Source of the DNA: Xanthobacteraceae bacterium
GTDB lineage: Bacteria > Pseudomonadota > Alphaproteobacteria > Rhizobiales > Xanthobacteraceae
NCBI GenBank assembly: GCA_028290465.1
Contig: JAQGJU010000075.1
Coordinates: 1-43,222 of the forward strand
DNA: 43,222 bases
Direction of reading: 5' to 3'
The notes under the pieces: model-generated
What the model was told of the DNA's origin: nothing
Seen by the model: the letters and a program-made list of their open reading frames with translations, nothing else
Databases searched by the model: none
In this document: positions 29,320 through 39,442 of the stretch, in pieces
How the letters are laid out: each line of letters opens with the position of its first letter
Numbering within the stretch: the stretch's first letter is position 1
Program-made: the position numbers and the translations under genes

Positions 29320-30446
29320 ACCGTCCACTGTCGAAGCCCTCGTTTCCGTCGTTTTCCGCCGACGCGGTGCTCAACGCGCTGCCGCATCCGGTCATCATCG
29401 TGACGGCTGACGGCCGCATCGCCGATGCCAACGCGGCCGCGGAAGCCTTCTTCCAAGGCTCGGTGTCGATGCTGCGGCGGAACCTGCTGCGCGATCTGGT
29501 GCCGTTCGGCAGTCCGCTGCTGTCGCTGGTCGATCAGGTGCGCGACCGCGGCGCCGCCGTGAACGAATACAAGGTCGATCTCGGCACGCCGCGCAATCCG
29601 GTCGACCGGCTGGTCGACCTGCACGTCGCGCCGCTGCCGGAGCGGCTCGACTACGTTGTGGTGATGCTCCAGGAGCGCACCATCGCCGACAAGATGGATC
29701 GCCAGCTCACCCATCGCGGAGCGGCCCGTTCGGTGATCGCGCTCGCCGCGATGCTGGCGCACGAAATCAAGAATCCGCTGTCCGGCATTCGCGGCGCCGC
29801 GCAACTGCTCGAACAGTCCGCCAACGAAGACGATCGTACGCTGACGCGGCTGATCTGCGACGAGGCCGACCGCATCGTGAAGCTGGTCGATCGCATGGAA
29901 GTGTTCGCCGACGAACGCCCGGTCGAGCGCGAGCCGGTCAACATCCATGTCGTGCTGGACCGCGTGAAGCGCCTCGCGCAATCGGGCTTTGCGCGTCACA
30001 TCAAATTCGTCGAGGAATACGACCCGTCGCTGCCCCCGGTGCTGGCCAACCGCGATCAACTGATCCAGGTGTTTCTCAATCTGGTGAAAAATGCCGCGGA
30101 ATCAGTCGGCTCGGGCGCCACCGACGGCGAGATCCATCTGACCACCGCGTTCCGACCCGGCGTCCGGCTGTCATTGCCGGGCACCAAGACGCGGGTGTCG
30201 CTGCCGCTCGAATTCTGCGTGCGTGACAACGGGCCGGGCGTGCCCGACGATCTGATGCCCCATCTGTTCGATCCGTTCGTGACCACCAAACCGACCGGCA
30301 CCGGTCTCGGGCTCGCGCTCGTGGCCAAGATCATCGGCGATCACGGCGGCATCATCGAATGCGAATCCCAGCCGCGCCGCACGATCTTTCGCGTGCTGAT
30401 GCCCATTTACACCGGAGACGATGCCGCATCGGACGGCATGGTCTGA
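29316..30446 (+). CDS. ntrB: Nitrogen regulation sensor kinase NtrB
   Basis: A 376-residue soluble kinase/phosphatase that controls NtrC under PII guidance. A PAS domain covers about residues 18-120 ([20 protein letters not shown]). The H box is [23 protein letters not shown] with H149; the ATP-binding part has [22 protein letters not shown] and [12 protein letters not shown]. Translation is coupled to dusB by ATGA. ntrC starts 20 bp after its stop. Confidence 0.97.
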   Translation: MNRPLSKPSFPSFSADAVLNALPHPVIIVTADGRIADANAAAEAFFQGSVSMLRRNLLRDLVPFGSPLLSLVDQVRDRGAAVNEYKVDLGTPRNPVDRLVDLHVAPLPERLDYVVVMLQERTIADKMDRQLTHRGAARSVIALAAMLAHEIKNPLSGIRGAAQLLEQSANEDDRTLTRLICDEADRIVKLVDRMEVFADERPVEREPVNIHVVLDRVKRLAQSGFARHIKFVEEYDPSLPPVLANRDQLIQVFLNLVKNAAESVGSGATDGEIHLTTAFRPGVRLSLPGTKTRVSLPLEFCVRDNGPGVPDDLMPHLFDPFVTTKPTGTGLGLALVAKIIGDHGGIIECESQPRRTIFRVLMPIYTGDDAASDGMV

Positions 30447-30465
30447 TCATCTAACGAGGAAGCTG

Positions 30466-31908
30466 ATGCCCGCGGGAAGCATTCTGGTCGCCGACGACGA
30501 TGCGGCGATCCGTACGGTCCTCAATCAGGCGCTGTCGCGCGCCGGGTACGAGGTCCGCTCGACCGGCAACGCCGCGACGTTGTGGAAATGGATCAGCCAG
30601 GGCGACGGCGATCTGGTCATCACCGACGTCATCATGCCGGATGAGAGCGCGTTCGATCTGCTGCCGCGCATCAAGAAGCTGCGGCCGGATCTGCCGATCG
30701 TGGTCATGAGCGCGCAGAACACCTTCATGACAGCGATCCGGGCGTCCGAGCGCGGCGCCTACGAATATCTGCCGAAGCCCTTCGACCTGAAGGAATTGAT
30801 CGCCATCGTCGGCCGCGCGCTGTCGGAGCCGAAGGAGCGGGGACGCCCCACGGTCAAGACCGAGGAGTTCGACCAGATCCCGCTGGTCGGTCGCTCGCCC
30901 GCGATGCAGGAAATCTACCGCGTGCTGGCGCGGTTGATGCAGACCGACCTGACGGTGATGATTTCCGGCGAATCCGGCACCGGCAAGGAGCTGGTCGCCA
31001 GGGCGCTGCACGATTACGGCAAGCGCCGCTCCGGCCCGTTCGTCGCCATCAACATGGCGGCGATCCCGCGCGACCTCATTGAGTCTGAACTGTTCGGGCA
31101 CGAGAAGGGCGCCTTCACGGGCGCCAACAGCCGCAGCGCCGGCCGCTTCGAGCAGGCCGAGGGCGGCACGCTGTTCCTCGACGAAATCGGCGACATGCCG
31201 ATGGAAGCCCAGACCCGCCTGCTGCGCGTGTTGCAGCAGGGCGAATACACCACGGTCGGCGGCCGCACCCCGATCAAGGCCGATGTGCGCATCGTGGCGG
31301 CCACCAACAAGGATTTGCGGCTGCTGATCCAGCAGGGCCTGTTCCGCGAGGATCTGTATTTCCGCCTCAACGTCGTGCCGCTGCGGCTGCCGCCGCTGCG
31401 CGAGCGCAGCGAGGACGTGCCGGACCTCATCCGTCATTTCTTCACCCAGGCCGAACGCGAGGGCCTGCCGACCAAGCAGCTCGATCAGGCCGCGACCGAG
31501 CGCCTCAAGCGCCACCGCTGGCCCGGCAATGTGCGCGAATTGGAAAACCTCGCCCGCCGGCTCGCCGCGCTGTACCCGCAGGAAGTGATCTCGGCGGCCG
31601 TAATCGAGGCCGAACTGTCGCAGCCCGTGATGGCAATGCTGGGCGACGAGACGCAGAGCGACGACAATCTGTCGGCCGCCGTCGAGCGCTACCTGGCCAA
31701 GTATTTTTCAGGCTTCGACGACCACCTGCCGCCGCCCGGCCTGTATCACCGCATCCTGCGTGAAATCGAGAACCCCTTGATCTCGGCCGCATTGGCCGCG
31801 ACGCGCGGCAACCAGATTCGGGCCGCCGATCTGCTCGGCGTCAACCGCAATACGCTGCGCAAGAAGATCCGCGACCTCGACATCCAGGTGTACCGCACCA
31901 GCGGCTAG
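30466..31908 (+). CDS. ntrC: Nitrogen regulation response regulator NtrC
   Basis: A 480-residue sigma-54 activator. The receiver has DDD near residue 10 and phospho-acceptor D54 in VITDVIMPD. The AAA+ domain has Walker [19 protein letters not shown], the sigma-54 contact loop GAFTGA inside [10 protein letters not shown], and Walker [14 protein letters not shown]. The C-terminal Fis-type helix-turn-helix reads [21 protein letters not shown] lies before the ATG at 30466, and an ATG at 30421 inside ntrB is rejected as the protein start. It would activate nitrogen-scavenging genes when nitrogen is short. Confidence 0.98.
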   Translation: MPAGSILVADDDAAIRTVLNQALSRAGYEVRSTGNAATLWKWISQGDGDLVITDVIMPDESAFDLLPRIKKLRPDLPIVVMSAQNTFMTAIRASERGAYEYLPKPFDLKELIAIVGRALSEPKERGRPTVKTEEFDQIPLVGRSPAMQEIYRVLARLMQTDLTVMISGESGTGKELVARALHDYGKRRSGPFVAINMAAIPRDLIESELFGHEKGAFTGANSRSAGRFEQAEGGTLFLDEIGDMPMEAQTRLLRVLQQGEYTTVGGRTPIKADVRIVAATNKDLRLLIQQGLFREDLYFRLNVVPLRLPPLRERSEDVPDLIRHFFTQAEREGLPTKQLDQAATERLKRHRWPGNVRELENLARRLAALYPQEVISAAVIEAELSQPVMAMLGDETQSDDNLSAAVERYLAKYFSGFDDHLPPPGLYHRILREIENPLISAALAATRGNQIRAADLLGVNRNTLRKKIRDLDIQVYRTSG

Positions 31909-31946
31909 CCCCGACCAAGACCGGTTGGGCTGAACGCGTCTGGCCC

Positions 31947-31978
31947 CCGCTGACGCCATTCGGCGTCCCGGTCAGCGG
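31947..31978 (+). other. Overlapping alternative hairpins after ntrC
   Basis: CCGCTGAC and GTCAGCGG (outer, 31947-31954 and 31971-31978) and GACGCC and GGCGTC (inner, 31952-31957 and 31962-31967) share the bases GAC, so both cannot form fully at once. No T run follows. It may mark the end of the ntrC transcript or act in the ntrY leader. Confidence 0.35.
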
Positions 31979-32031
31979 TGCGCAAATTTGGCCTCGGTGA
32001 ATAAGTAACAATCCGAATGGCCGCCGCGGAT

Positions 32032-32060
32032 TTGTCGCAATTCGGCAACATTGTTGTATA
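32032..32060 (+). promoter_or_regulatory. Candidate promoter of ntrYX
   Basis: TTGTCG (32032-32037), 17 bases, and TGTATA (32055-32060) lie about 88 bp upstream of the ntrY ATG, in the AT-richest part of the 239-bp ntrC-ntrY gap. Sigma-70 type by consensus only; I saw no sigma-54 box here. Confidence 0.4.
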
Positions 32061-32147
32061 AAAGCATCAGTGCTTACGGGCGGCGCCCATCGCTGCCCGT
32101 CGCGTTGCCGTTAAGCGCGCGATTTTCCGCACCGGCCAAGGGGGCCC

Positions 32148-34451
32148 ATGTCGACAGTCGAGCCGATCACGCCGGCCGAATACATGACGCCCGCGCCGCC
32201 CCGATGGGCCGGTACGCGGTTCGTCGGGCCGGTCGCTGTCGCGCTTGCTTTGCTGTCGGCCCTGGTCACCTTCGTGGTCCTGGCCGGCCTGACGCCGATT
32301 TCACCAACCCACCGGGTCGTGGTCAGCCTGCTGGCCGTCAATGCCGCCACGGTGGTCATTCTGCTCGGTCTGATCGGCCGCGAAGTCTGGCAACTGGTCC
32401 AGGCGCGCCGGCGCGGCCGGGCCGCGGCGCGGCTGCATGTGCGCATCGTCGGCCTGTTCTCGATCATCGCCGCCGTGCCGGCGATTCTGGTCGCGATCGT
32501 CGCCAGCGTCACGCTCGACCGCGGCCTCGACCGGCTGTTCTCCACCCGGACCCGCAGCCTGGTCGAGAACTCGCTGATCGTCGCCGAGGCCTATCTGCGC
32601 GAGCACACCCAGACGATCCGCGCCGATGCCGCCGCCATGGCCTATGACGTGGCGCGCGCCAAGCCGCTGTTCGACCAGGACCGCGATCGTTTCCGTCAGG
32701 GTCTCACCGCTCAGGCGACATTGCGCGGCCTGCCGGGCGCCGTCCTGCTGTCGGGCGATCGAACGGTCATCGACCGCGCGGACCTCAAGATCGACAAGGA
32801 ATTTGTGCTGCCGCCGCTGGAGGTGCTGGCCGCGGTGGGCGAGATCGAACCGCAAGTCACGATCAATACCGAAGCCAGCTATGCAGCGGCCGTGATCAAA
32901 CTGCGCAATTTCGACAATACATATTTGTTCGTGGCCCGCGTGCTCGACCCTCGGGTAATGGCCCAACTGGTGCGCACACGCGAAAGCGTGCAGGATTTTG
33001 CCGCGCTCGAATCCCGCCGGCTCGGCGTGCAGATCGCCTTCGCGCTGATGTACACGGTGATCGCACTGATCGTGCTGATGTCGGCGGTATGGATCGGGCT
33101 GAACTTCGCCAAATGGCTGGTGGCACCGATCCGCCGGCTGATCGGCGCCGCCAATGTGGTGGCGACAGGCAATCTTTATGTGCAGGTGCCGGTGCATCGA
33201 TCCGAAGGCGACCTCGCGCATCTCGGCGAGACCTTCAACAAGATGACGCAGGTGCTGCGCACCCAGCGCGACGACATCATGCGGGCCCGCGACCAGATCG
33301 ACGTGCGGCGTCGCTTTACCGAAGCCGTGCTGGCGGGCGCCAGCGCCGGCGTGATCGGCGTCGATGCCGAGGGCCGCATCGGCATCCTGAACCGCTCGGC
33401 CGAACGTCTGGTCGGCCGCAGCGAAACCGAGGTGCTCGGTCAGTCGCTGGTCGAAATCGTTCCCGAACTGGCCGAGATCATGACCCAGGCACGCAGCGGA
33501 ACGCAGCGCCTGACCCAGGGCCAGGCCACGATCAGCCGCAATGGCCGCGAGCGCAATCTGTCGGTGCGCGTCACCAGCGAGCAGGCGCCGGAAGCCGATC
33601 ATGGCTATGTCATCACGCTCGACGACATTACCGACTTGGTCATCGCGCAGCGCACCTCGGCCTGGGCCGATGTGGCGCGGCGCATCGCGCACGAGATCAA
33701 GAATCCGTTGACCCCGATCCAATTGTCGGCCGAACGGTTGCGCCGCAAATACGGCAAGGTCATCGTCGAGGACCGCGCCATCTTCGAGCAATGCACCGAC
33801 ACGATCGTGCGCCAAGTCGAAGATATTAAGCGCATGGTCGACGAGTTCTCGCGCTTCGCCCGCATGCCGAAGCCGGTGATCACGTCCGAAGACATTGCCG
33901 ACACGGTACGCCAAGCGGTGTTCCTGCTGCGCGTCGCGCATCCGGACATCGAATTCGAGGTCGATCTCAGCGAGGACCCGATGCCGGCGCGGTTCGACCG
34001 TCGGCTGATCTCGCAGGCGCTGACCAACATCATCAAGAATGCGACCGAAGCGATCGGCGCGGTACCGCCGGAAACGCTGGGGCAGGGCCGTATCCGTGTC
34101 TCGGCGAGCCGGGACGAAGAGGACATCGTCATCGACGTCGTCGATAACGGCATCGGCCTGCCCAAGGAAAACCGCAGCCGGCTGTTGGAACCTTATGTGA
34201 CGACGCGCGAGAAGGGCACCGGCCTCGGCCTCGCCATCGTCGGTCGCATTCTGGAAGAGCATGGCGGGCGCATCGAATTGCGCGACGCCGCCGACAAATA
34301 TCCGGGCGAACGCGGAGCCTGGATGCAGTTGCGTATTCTGGCCAAAGGCGCACCGCAATCCGAGACCGAACTCGTGCCGGCCGCTTCCGCGCCGGCCAGC
34401 AGAAATCCGAACGAACAGGGCGAGAAATTGCCCGAAGCAAGCGAGAGTTAG
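32148..34451 (+). CDS. ntrY: Nitrogen-related transmembrane sensor kinase NtrY
   Basis: A 767-residue membrane kinase. Helices at about residues 25-50, 58-80 and 98-123, a periplasmic part of about 170 residues, and a fourth helix near 300-320 lead to a HAMP domain (KWLVAPIRRLIGAANVVATGNL), a PAS domain (AGVIGVDAEGRIGILNRSAERL) and the H box [25 protein letters not shown] with H515. The ATP-binding region shows ALTNIIKNATEAI, DNGIGLPKENR and GTGLGLAIVGRI. GGGGG lies just before the ATG. It ends 3 bp before ntrX, its cognate regulator. Known roles in the group include nitrogen and redox sensing. Confidence 0.97.
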   Translation: MSTVEPITPAEYMTPAPPRWAGTRFVGPVAVALALLSALVTFVVLAGLTPISPTHRVVVSLLAVNAATVVILLGLIGREVWQLVQARRRGRAAARLHVRIVGLFSIIAAVPAILVAIVASVTLDRGLDRLFSTRTRSLVENSLIVAEAYLREHTQTIRADAAAMAYDVARAKPLFDQDRDRFRQGLTAQATLRGLPGAVLLSGDRTVIDRADLKIDKEFVLPPLEVLAAVGEIEPQVTINTEASYAAAVIKLRNFDNTYLFVARVLDPRVMAQLVRTRESVQDFAALESRRLGVQIAFALMYTVIALIVLMSAVWIGLNFAKWLVAPIRRLIGAANVVATGNLYVQVPVHRSEGDLAHLGETFNKMTQVLRTQRDDIMRARDQIDVRRRFTEAVLAGASAGVIGVDAEGRIGILNRSAERLVGRSETEVLGQSLVEIVPELAEIMTQARSGTQRLTQGQATISRNGRERNLSVRVTSEQAPEADHGYVITLDDITDLVIAQRTSAWADVARRIAHEIKNPLTPIQLSAERLRRKYGKVIVEDRAIFEQCTDTIVRQVEDIKRMVDEFSRFARMPKPVITSEDIADTVRQAVFLLRVAHPDIEFEVDLSEDPMPARFDRRLISQALTNIIKNATEAIGAVPPETLGQGRIRVSASRDEEDIVIDVVDNGIGLPKENRSRLLEPYVTTREKGTGLGLAIVGRILEEHGGRIELRDAADKYPGERGAWMQLRILAKGAPQSETELVPAASAPASRNPNEQGEKLPEASES

Positions 34452-34454
34452 TCC

Positions 34455-35825
34455 ATGGCGTCCGACATCCTGATTGTCGACGACGAAGCCGATATCCGCG
34501 ATCTGGTCGCCGGCATCCTTGACGACGAAGGCTACAACACGCGCACTGCGCGCGACAGCGACGACGCGTTGGGCACCATCGCGGCACGACGGCCTAACCT
34601 GGTGTTTCTCGACATCTGGCTGCAGGGCAGCAAGCTCGACGGTTTGCAATTGCTCGACTCCATAAAGCAGGAGCATCCGGAACTGCCGGTGGTGATGATT
34701 TCCGGGCACGGCAATATCGAGACCGCCGTGGCGGCGATCCGGCGCGGCGCCTACGACTTCATCGAGAAGCCGTTCAAGGCCGACCGGCTGGTGCTGGTGG
34801 CCGATCGCGCGCTGGAGACGTCGCGGCTCAAGCGCGAGGTCAAGGATCTCAAGCAGCTCGCGCCGCTGTCGACCTCGATGATCGGCCGCTCGTCAGCGAT
34901 GAACCAGTTGCGCCAGATCATCGAAAAGGTGGCTCCGACCAATAGCCGCATTCTGATCGTTGGACCGTCCGGCGGCGGCAAGGAACTCGCAGCCCGCACC
35001 ATCCATGGAGCATCGGCGCGCTCGCAGGCCCCCTTCGTGGTCATCAACGCGGCCGCGATCACGCCCGAGCGCATGGAAATCGAACTGTTCGGCATCGAAC
35101 AGAGCAACGGTACGCAGGGCCGCAAGGTCGGCGCGCTCGAAGAGGCGCATGGCGGCACGCTGTTCATCGACGAAATCGCCGACATGCCGCGCGAGACCCA
35201 GAACAAGATCATGCGCGTTCTGGTCGAGCAGACCTTCCAGCGCGTTGGTGGTGCCGCGCGGGTCGCCGTCGATGTGCGCATCGTGTCGTCGACCAGCCGT
35301 AACCTCGAATCCGAGATCGCGTCGGGTCGGTTCCGCGAGGATCTATTCCACCGGCTGTCGGTGGTTCCGATCCGGGTGCCGCCGCTGGCCGAGCGCCGCG
35401 AGGACATTCCGGATCTGGTGACGTATTTCATCGAGCAGATTTCGCAGGCGACGGGCCTTGCCAAGCGTCAGGTCGGCTCAGACGCGCTTGCCGTGCTGCA
35501 ATCGCATGACTGGCCGGGCAACGTCCGGCAACTGCGCAACAATGTCGAACGCTTGCTGATCCTGTCCGGCGGCGACAGCGATTCGGAAATCACCGCCGCG
35601 ATGCTGCCGCAGGATGTCGGCTCGATGGTGCCCAGCATGCCGAACGGCAATGGTGGCGAGCAATTGATGGCGATGCCGCTGCGCGAAGCGCGGGAATTGT
35701 TCGAGCGCGAATATCTGGTGGCGCAGATCAGCCGGTTCGGCGGCAATATCTCGCGTACCGCCGAATTTGTCGGCATGGAACGCTCGGCGCTGCATCGCAA
35801 GCTCAAGGCGCTCGGAATCGACTGA
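34455..35825 (+). CDS. ntrX: Response regulator NtrX (AAA+ type without the GAFTGA loop)
   Basis: A 456-residue regulator. The receiver has VDDE and phospho-acceptor D53 in VFLDIWLQGS. The AAA+ domain has Walker A GPSGGGKELAARTIHGAS and Walker B GGTLFIDEIADMP. Where NtrC has EKGAFTGA, NtrX has IEQSNGTQGRKVGALEEAHGG, so the sigma-54 contact loop is missing; this is known for alphaproteobacterial NtrX and implies it does not activate sigma-54 in the usual way. The Fis-type helix-turn-helix is at the end (ISRTAEFVGMERSALHRKLKAL). The stop TGA shares its A with the start ATG of the transaminase gene. Confidence 0.97.
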   Translation: MASDILIVDDEADIRDLVAGILDDEGYNTRTARDSDDALGTIAARRPNLVFLDIWLQGSKLDGLQLLDSIKQEHPELPVVMISGHGNIETAVAAIRRGAYDFIEKPFKADRLVLVADRALETSRLKREVKDLKQLAPLSTSMIGRSSAMNQLRQIIEKVAPTNSRILIVGPSGGGKELAARTIHGASARSQAPFVVINAAAITPERMEIELFGIEQSNGTQGRKVGALEEAHGGTLFIDEIADMPRETQNKIMRVLVEQTFQRVGGAARVAVDVRIVSSTSRNLESEIASGRFREDLFHRLSVVPIRVPPLAERREDIPDLVTYFIEQISQATGLAKRQVGSDALAVLQSHDWPGNVRQLRNNVERLLILSGGDSDSEITAAMLPQDVGSMVPSMPNGNGGEQLMAMPLREARELFEREYLVAQISRFGGNISRTAEFVGMERSALHRKLKALGID

Positions 35826-36688
35826 TGTCGCGTATTGCTTATGTGAATGGGCGCTATGTGCCGCGGCGCGACGCCATGGTGCATATCGAGGATCGCGGCT
35901 TTCAGTTCGCCGACGGCGTCTACGAAGTGTGCGAGGTGAGGGCGGGCGCGCTGGTCGACTCCCGTCGCCATCTCGCCCGTCTTGAACGCTCACTATCCGA
36001 ACTGCGCATGACGCCGCCGATGGGGCTGCCGGCGCTGTTGATGGTGCTGCGCGAGACCGTGCGGCGCAACCGGGTCCGCGACGGCATCGTGTATTTCCAG
36101 GTGACGCGCGGCGTGGCGCGGCGCGACTTCTCGTTTCCGACGCCGGCGCCGGAACCGACCCTGGTGGTGACGGCGCGTTCGCTCGATTTCACCCGCAATG
36201 AGCGCACCGCCGCGGCCGGCATTTCGGTCATCACCGTCCCGGACATCCGCTGGCAGCGGGTCGACATCAAATCGGTGTCGCTGCTGCCCAATGTGCTGGC
36301 CAAACAGGAGGCGCGCGACCGGGGCGCCTACGAGGCCTGGATGGTCGATGCGCAGGGCTTCGTCACCGAGGGCAGCTCGTCGAACGCCTGGATCATCACA
36401 GCCGACGACAAGGTCGTCACCCGGCCGGCCGACCAGGGCATCTTGCGGGGCATTACCCGGACCGTGCTGATGGAGGTCATCGCCGCCCATGGCCTGACCC
36501 TGGAGGAGCGGCCGTTCAGCACCGCCGAGGCCACTGCGGCCCGGGAGGCCTTCGTGACCTCGGCCAGCCAGATCGTCATGCCGGTGGTCCGGATCGACGA
36601 TAAGCCGGTCGGAACCGGCAAGCCTGGCGCCCTGACGCTGGCGCTGCGGCGCGACTTCCACCGCCATGCCGAAAGTTGGACCAAGTAG
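35825..36688 (+). CDS. dat: D-amino-acid (D-alanine) transaminase, fold-type IV
   Basis: A 287-residue PLP enzyme of the branched-chain/D-amino-acid aminotransferase class. It has AYVNGRYVPRRDAMVHIEDRGFQFADGVYE, the PLP lysine K149 in DIKSVSLLPNVLAK, and EAWMVDAQGFVTEGSSSNAW with GITR for phosphate binding. D-alanine and D-glutamate are the usual products, used for peptidoglycan. The start overlaps the ntrX stop by one base. It stands between ntrX and hfq, an order I recall from other Hyphomicrobiales. A branched-chain or aminodeoxychorismate substrate cannot be ruled out. Confidence 0.88.
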   Translation: MSRIAYVNGRYVPRRDAMVHIEDRGFQFADGVYEVCEVRAGALVDSRRHLARLERSLSELRMTPPMGLPALLMVLRETVRRNRVRDGIVYFQVTRGVARRDFSFPTPAPEPTLVVTARSLDFTRNERTAAAGISVITVPDIRWQRVDIKSVSLLPNVLAKQEARDRGAYEAWMVDAQGFVTEGSSSNAWIITADDKVVTRPADQGILRGITRTVLMEVIAAHGLTLEERPFSTAEATAAREAFVTSASQIVMPVVRIDDKPVGTGKPGALTLALRRDFHRHAESWTK

Positions 36689-36868
36689 TCGGGAATACAA
36701 CCTATACCCGCCGTTTTACACGCCACGGGCTTGCATGGCGGCAGCCGGTACCATCTAATATTAGTCCCTGACGCCCGGGGTTCTTTCATCATCCCAAACC
36801 CTCGAGCGAAGCAAAACGAGAAATCTTGCGGAAAATGGGGTTCGCAAGCAAAAACGGGAACAAAAGCA

Positions 36869-37129
36869 ATGGCCGCTGAACGCGCGCAAAACTTGCAAGA
36901 CACCTTCCTCAATCACGTCCGAAAAAACAAAACACCGGTGACGATCTTCTTGGTGAACGGGGTAAAGCTCCAAGGCGTGTGCACCTGGTTCGATAATTTC
37001 TGCGTATTGTTGCGTCGCGATGGGCACTCGCAACTTGTGTACAAGCACGCCATATCCACGATCATGCCGGGTCACCCGATCCAGCTGTTCGAGGGCGGGG
37101 AAGAAATGCCCGCCGGGGAAAAGGCCTGA
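36869..37129 (+). CDS. hfq: RNA chaperone Hfq
   Basis: An 86-residue Hfq that pairs small RNAs with mRNAs. Sm1 is [33 protein letters not shown] and Sm2 has [15 protein letters not shown] with the conserved YKHA. The short acidic tail ends EEMPAGEKA. The start at 36869 follows family alignment; the frame is open from 36731 but the extension has no similarity. The 180-bp gap after the transaminase gene probably carries the promoter (a TAATAT lies at 36756-36761, with TTGCAT 19 bp upstream, a poor spacing). hflX starts on the base after the stop. Confidence 0.98.
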   Translation: MAAERAQNLQDTFLNHVRKNKTPVTIFLVNGVKLQGVCTWFDNFCVLLRRDGHSQLVYKHAISTIMPGHPIQLFEGGEEMPAGEKA

Positions 37130-38518
37130 TTGGAGCAACGTGAGAAGAACAAGACCACCGACCGCCTGACCCCACCTACCGGGGCCAGCAGCGGCCGTGC
37201 TGTGGTTATCGCACCGATCGTGCGCCGGCGGGGAGCGCCGGCGCTGGCCGCTGAAGGCCGAGCCGTTGAAGGCCGTTCGCCGCAGGCCCGGCTGGAGGAG
37301 GCCGTCGGCCTCGCGGCCGCCATCGACCTGGAAGTGGTCGATAGCGGCATCGTCACGCTCAGTGAGGTCCGCCCCGCGACCTATATCGGCAAGGGCAAGG
37401 TCGACGAAATCGCCGGCCTGGTGAAGACGCACGAAGCCGGCTTGGTCGTGGTCGACGCCGCGCTGTCGCCGGTGCAGCAGCGCAACCTGGAAAAGGCCTG
37501 GGGCGCCAAGGTCGTCGACCGTACCGGTCTCATTCTGGAAATCTTCGGCCGGCGCGCGCGCACCCGTGAGGGCACGCTGCAGGTCGAGCACGCCCACCTG
37601 ACCTATCAGAAGAGCCGCCTGGTGCGGTCCTGGACCCATCTGGAACGCCAACGCGGCGGCCATGGCTTCCTCGGCGGCCCCGGCGAAACCCAGATCGAGG
37701 CCGACCGGCGCGGCATCGAGGAGCGCATCGCGCGCATCGAAGCGGATCTCGAGAAGGTCAAGCGGACCCGCACCCTGCACCGCGACAGCCGCAAGCGGGT
37801 GCCATATCCGGTGGTCGCGCTGGTCGGCTACACCAATGCCGGCAAGTCGACACTGTTCAACCGCATGACCCGCGCCAGCGTACTTTCGGCCGACATGCTG
37901 TTCGCCACGCTAGACCCGACGCTGCGCTCGATCGCGCTGCCGCACGGCGCGCGCATCATCCTGTCCGATACCGTCGGCTTCATCTCCGATCTGCCGACCA
38001 TGCTGGTCGCCGCATTCCGGGCGACGCTGGAAGAGGTCATCGAAGCCGACCTGATCCTGCATGTCCGTGACGTGTCGCACATCGATTCCGCGGCGCAGTC
38101 GCAGGATGTCGAAAAGGTACTGGGCGATCTCGGCATCGAGGCCAACGACAAGCGCCTCGTCGAGGTCTGGAACAAGATCGACCTGCTGGACGAGGCTGAG
38201 CGCACGCGCCTCACCAACATCGCCGCGCGCCAGCCGGCCGGAAGCGCGCCGATGCTGGTCTCGGCGGTGACCGGAGAGGGCACCGACGCGCTGCTCGGCC
38301 TGATCGAGGATCGGCTGAGCGCCGGCCGTCCGGTGATGGACCTGACGCTCGATCCGTCCGACGGCGCCGGCGTGAGTTGGCTGCATCGCCATACCGAAGT
38401 GCTGACCAAGGTGATGGACGAAGATGGCCATCTGGCCATGACGGTGCGGGTCGATCCGGCCAAGATGGATCAGGTGCGCAAGAAGTTCATCGACGCGCCG
38501 GCATCGCGGGCTTCGTAA
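37130..38518 (+). CDS. hflX: GTPase HflX
   Basis: A 462-residue ribosome-associated GTPase that splits or rescues ribosomes in stress. The N-terminal domain has [11 protein letters not shown], the helical linker ends in [19 protein letters not shown], and the G domain begins near residue 228: [18 protein letters not shown] (G1), LDPTLRSI (G2 region), [10 protein letters not shown] (G3), WNKIDL (G4), SAVTGEGTD (G5). The start is TTG at 37130, directly after the hfq stop, with AAGG five bases upstream inside hfq; no in-frame ATG exists before the G domain. It is thus translationally coupled with hfq. Confidence 0.97.
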   Translation: MEQREKNKTTDRLTPPTGASSGRAVVIAPIVRRRGAPALAAEGRAVEGRSPQARLEEAVGLAAAIDLEVVDSGIVTLSEVRPATYIGKGKVDEIAGLVKTHEAGLVVVDAALSPVQQRNLEKAWGAKVVDRTGLILEIFGRRARTREGTLQVEHAHLTYQKSRLVRSWTHLERQRGGHGFLGGPGETQIEADRRGIEERIARIEADLEKVKRTRTLHRDSRKRVPYPVVALVGYTNAGKSTLFNRMTRASVLSADMLFATLDPTLRSIALPHGARIILSDTVGFISDLPTMLVAAFRATLEEVIEADLILHVRDVSHIDSAAQSQDVEKVLGDLGIEANDKRLVEVWNKIDLLDEAERTRLTNIAARQPAGSAPMLVSAVTGEGTDALLGLIEDRLSAGRPVMDLTLDPSDGAGVSWLHRHTEVLTKVMDEDGHLAMTVRVDPAKMDQVRKKFIDAPASRAS

Positions 38519-38524
38519 GCAGCG

Positions 38525-39322
38525 CTACTCGGCCGCTTTCGCCGCGTCCCACAGCGCATCCAGTTCGGCCAGTGACACGTCCTGCGGCTTCTTGTTGTCG
38601 GCCGCCAGCGCGGCCTCGATGAATGCAAAACGCCGCTCGAATTTCGTATTGGTGGCGCGCAGCACCGCTTCCGGATCGGCATCGACATGCCGGGCCAGAT
38701 TGACCACGGCGAACATCAGGTCGCCGACTTCGGCCCCAGCCTGTGCGTTGTCTTTCTCGTCCAGCGCAGCTTCGATCTCGTCGGCTTCCTCGCGAATTTT
38801 CGCCAGCACGGCGCGCGGATCGTTCCAGTCGAAGCCAACCCGGCTGGCCTTCTGCTGCAGCTTCAGCGCGCGGGTCAGTGCCGGCAGCGTGACCGGAATG
38901 CCGGCGAGGGCGCCTTCGGCCGCGGGCTTCGCCTTCCGTTCAGCTTTTTCCTGCGCCTTGATGGTCTCCCACAGGTCCTTGACCATCTTGGGCGTGTGAC
39001 CGTCGGCGTCGCCGAACACATGCGGATGGCGCCGGATCATCTTGCTGGTGATCGCCGTCACCACGTCGCCGAACTCGAACGCGCCAAGCTCCTGCGCCAT
39101 CCGGGCGTGGAACACGACCTGCAACAGCAGGTCGCCGAGTTCGTCCTTCAGGTCGTCGAGATCGTCGCGGGCGATCGCATCGGTGACCTCATAGGCCTCC
39201 TCGATGGTGTAGGGCGCGATGGTCGTGAAATTCTGCTCAAGATCCCACGGACAGCCGGTGACCGGCGTGCGCAGCGCCGCCATGATCTCGATCAGTCGTG
39301 CAATGTCGCTGGAAGGCTTCAC
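38525..39322 (-). CDS. mazG: Nucleoside triphosphate pyrophosphohydrolase MazG
   Basis: A 265-residue enzyme that hydrolyses (d)NTPs to monophosphates, cleaning the nucleotide pool. It has CPWDLEQNFTTIAPYTIEEAYEV and DDLKDELGDLLLQVVFHARMAQE in the first MazG domain and IREEADEIEAAL with EVGDLMFAVVNLARH in the second; the acidic metal-binding EE and ED patterns are present in both. The start codon is GTG at 39322, with AGGAG five bases upstream. It is convergent with hflX across 6 bp. Confidence 0.96.
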   Translation of the reverse strand: MKPSSDIARLIEIMAALRTPVTGCPWDLEQNFTTIAPYTIEEAYEVTDAIARDDLDDLKDELGDLLLQVVFHARMAQELGAFEFGDVVTAITSKMIRRHPHVFGDADGHTPKMVKDLWETIKAQEKAERKAKPAAEGALAGIPVTLPALTRALKLQQKASRVGFDWNDPRAVLAKIREEADEIEAALDEKDNAQAGAEVGDLMFAVVNLARHVDADPEAVLRATNTKFERRFAFIEAALAADNKKPQDVSLAELDALWDAAKAAE

Positions 39323-39442
39323 GGTAACTCCTGATTGGACGCTTCGCCGCTATGCGCCGCATCGGATAAAGCTATTGTTCGGGCCGGGCGGGTTCGGCTA
39401 CAGCGCTGGTTCCGCAGGCTTGTCTGAGATCGAGGAAACCAT

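Noticed and set aside
31909-32147. Possible sigma-54 promoter before ntrY
   Set aside because: No TGGC-N8-TTGC type sequence with the right spacing was found; a sigma-70-like pair is the better candidate.
32301-34709. 802-codon open frame antisense to ntrY and ntrX
   Set aside because: High-GC third positions keep antisense frames open; the plus-strand kinase motifs are complete and the antisense translation is rich in His, Asp and Arg with no family pattern.
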